6,859 bases of DNA from a bacterium. GTDB taxonomy: Bacteria; Krumholzibacteriota; Krumholzibacteriia; Krumholzibacteriales; Krumholzibacteriaceae. Every line of letters begins with the position of its first letter. Within the stretch, counting starts at the first letter, position 1. Of the stretch, positions 6,353-6,859 are shown piece after piece. Location: positions 224-7,082 of the forward strand of contig JAFNGP010000130.1 in NCBI GenBank assembly GCA_017885175.1, written 5' to 3'. A program made the translations under genes and the position numbers. The notes beneath the pieces were generated by a model. That model was not told where the DNA came from and searched no databases. It was given only the letters and a program-made list of their open reading frames with translations.

Positions 6353-6859
6353 TCAACCGGCCGCGGGACCGGTCCCTTCCGGCGCGGCGCCGGCGGCGGG
6401 ATCCTCATCGGGGACGTCGATATCGTCATCGTACGCCTCGTCGATGTCGTAATCGGCCGGTTCACCCGGTTGATCGTCTTTCGCGTTCTTCGCGGCGGCC
6501 CGGTCCAGATCGGCCGTCTCGCGCTTCGGAAATTTCTTCCTGAATGCGTCGATCTCGTCCGGTGACCGGTTCTCGAGATACGCGCTCACGCTCAGGACGA
6601 TCCGCTTGTTCTGGGGGTCGATCTTGATCACCTTGAGCGGAATATCCATGCCGACGTCAAAATGATCGGAAGGTTTCCGAAGGTTGTCGATACCCAGATG
6701 CGATAGCGGAACGAACCCTTCGACGTCTTCCTTGAGCTCGACGACGGCTCCACGATCGAGAAGCCTCGTGATCCTGCCCCGAAGCTCGATTCCGATATTG
6801 AACTCTTTCGCAAGCTCGTTCCACGGGTTCTCTCTCGTCTGCTTCATCCCGAGACTGAT
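6353..6859 (-). CDS. rpsA: 30S ribosomal protein S1, C-terminal fragment (5' end outside window)
   Basis: S1 binds mRNA on the 30S subunit through repeated OB-fold S1 domains and helps initiation. The frame is open to the window edge, so only the last 168 residues are visible. They begin with ISLGMKQ, the typical closing strand of an S1 repeat, followed by NPWNELAKEF, a typical inter-repeat spacer. One full S1 domain lies at about fragment residues 23-94, with the GRITRLLDRGAVVEL strand, EGFVPLSHL, the DVGMDIPLKVIKID core and the KRIVLSVSAYL closing strand. No further repeat follows. A charged linker leads to an acidic tail at about residues 136-154, rich in Asp, ending in an Ala/Gly/Pro-rich stretch. 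The internal ATG at 6847 is not a start, because coding continues upstream in frame. A multi-repeat protein ending here is best explained as RpsA. Another S1-repeat protein is less likely but not excluded from a fragment. Confidence 0.88.
   Translation of the reverse strand: MSLGMKQTRENPWNELAKEFNIGIELRGRITRLLDRGAVVELKEDVEGFVPLSHLGIDNLRKPSDHFDVGMDIPLKVIKIDPQNKRIVLSVSAYLENRSPDEIDAFRKKFPKRETADLDRAAAKNAKDDQPGEPADYDIDEAYDDDIDVPDEDPAAGAAPEGTGPAAG

Noticed and set aside
5645..6565. A plus-strand open frame of 306 codons spanning mtaB and rpsA
   Set aside because: Also codon-aligned antisense of two real genes, with no domain visible and explained by the same codon bias.
1..6859. A novel defence, mobile or CRISPR system
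   Set aside because: Every long stretch is covered by recognisable housekeeping genes in one orientation. I found no direct-repeat array, transposase, integrase, toxin-antitoxin pair or compositional break.

Overview
The window is a GC-rich stretch from a bacterium. All supported genes lie on the minus strand in one co-directional run. In transcription order (high to low coordinate) they are: the 3' end of rpsA (ribosomal protein S1), mtaB, miaB, a secreted TPR/SPOR-domain protein, and mutS, which runs off the left edge. The exported SPOR protein points to a Gram-negative-type envelope. The MutS sequence and the rpsA/methylthiotransferase/mutS mixture would fit an FCB-related or similar deep-branching candidate lineage. 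That placement is only a guess, because no 16S rRNA or other decisive marker is present.

Layout: 6859-6353 encodes the last S1 repeat and acidic tail of S1. A non-coding gap of about 105 nt (6352-6248) holds a strong hairpin just after the S1 stop and a smaller one just before the mtaB ribosome binding site. mtaB (6247-4889) and miaB (4892-3585) are tandem paralogues joined by a 4-nt ATGA stop/start overlap. A 42-nt gap leads to the TPR/SPOR gene (3542-2487). mutS begins only 3 nt after that gene's stop, at 2483, and is open to position 1.

Functionally the run joins decoding (S1 for mRNA binding; MtaB and MiaB for 2-methylthiolation of tRNA position 37) with DNA mismatch repair (MutS) and a probable septal or peptidoglycan-associated protein. 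Tight spacing implies co-transcription and translational coupling from mtaB to mutS. All key catalytic motifs that can be checked are intact, and there is no sign of frameshift, insertion or horizontal transfer. I see no mobile element, CRISPR array, tRNA or rRNA. Very long open frames on the plus strand are antisense artefacts: they share codon boundaries with the real genes and stay open because the genes rarely use TTA, CTA or TCA codons. This is best read as a conserved housekeeping operon. The less ordinary points are the unnamed TPR/SPOR protein, the two-hairpin leader of mtaB, and the gene grouping itself.
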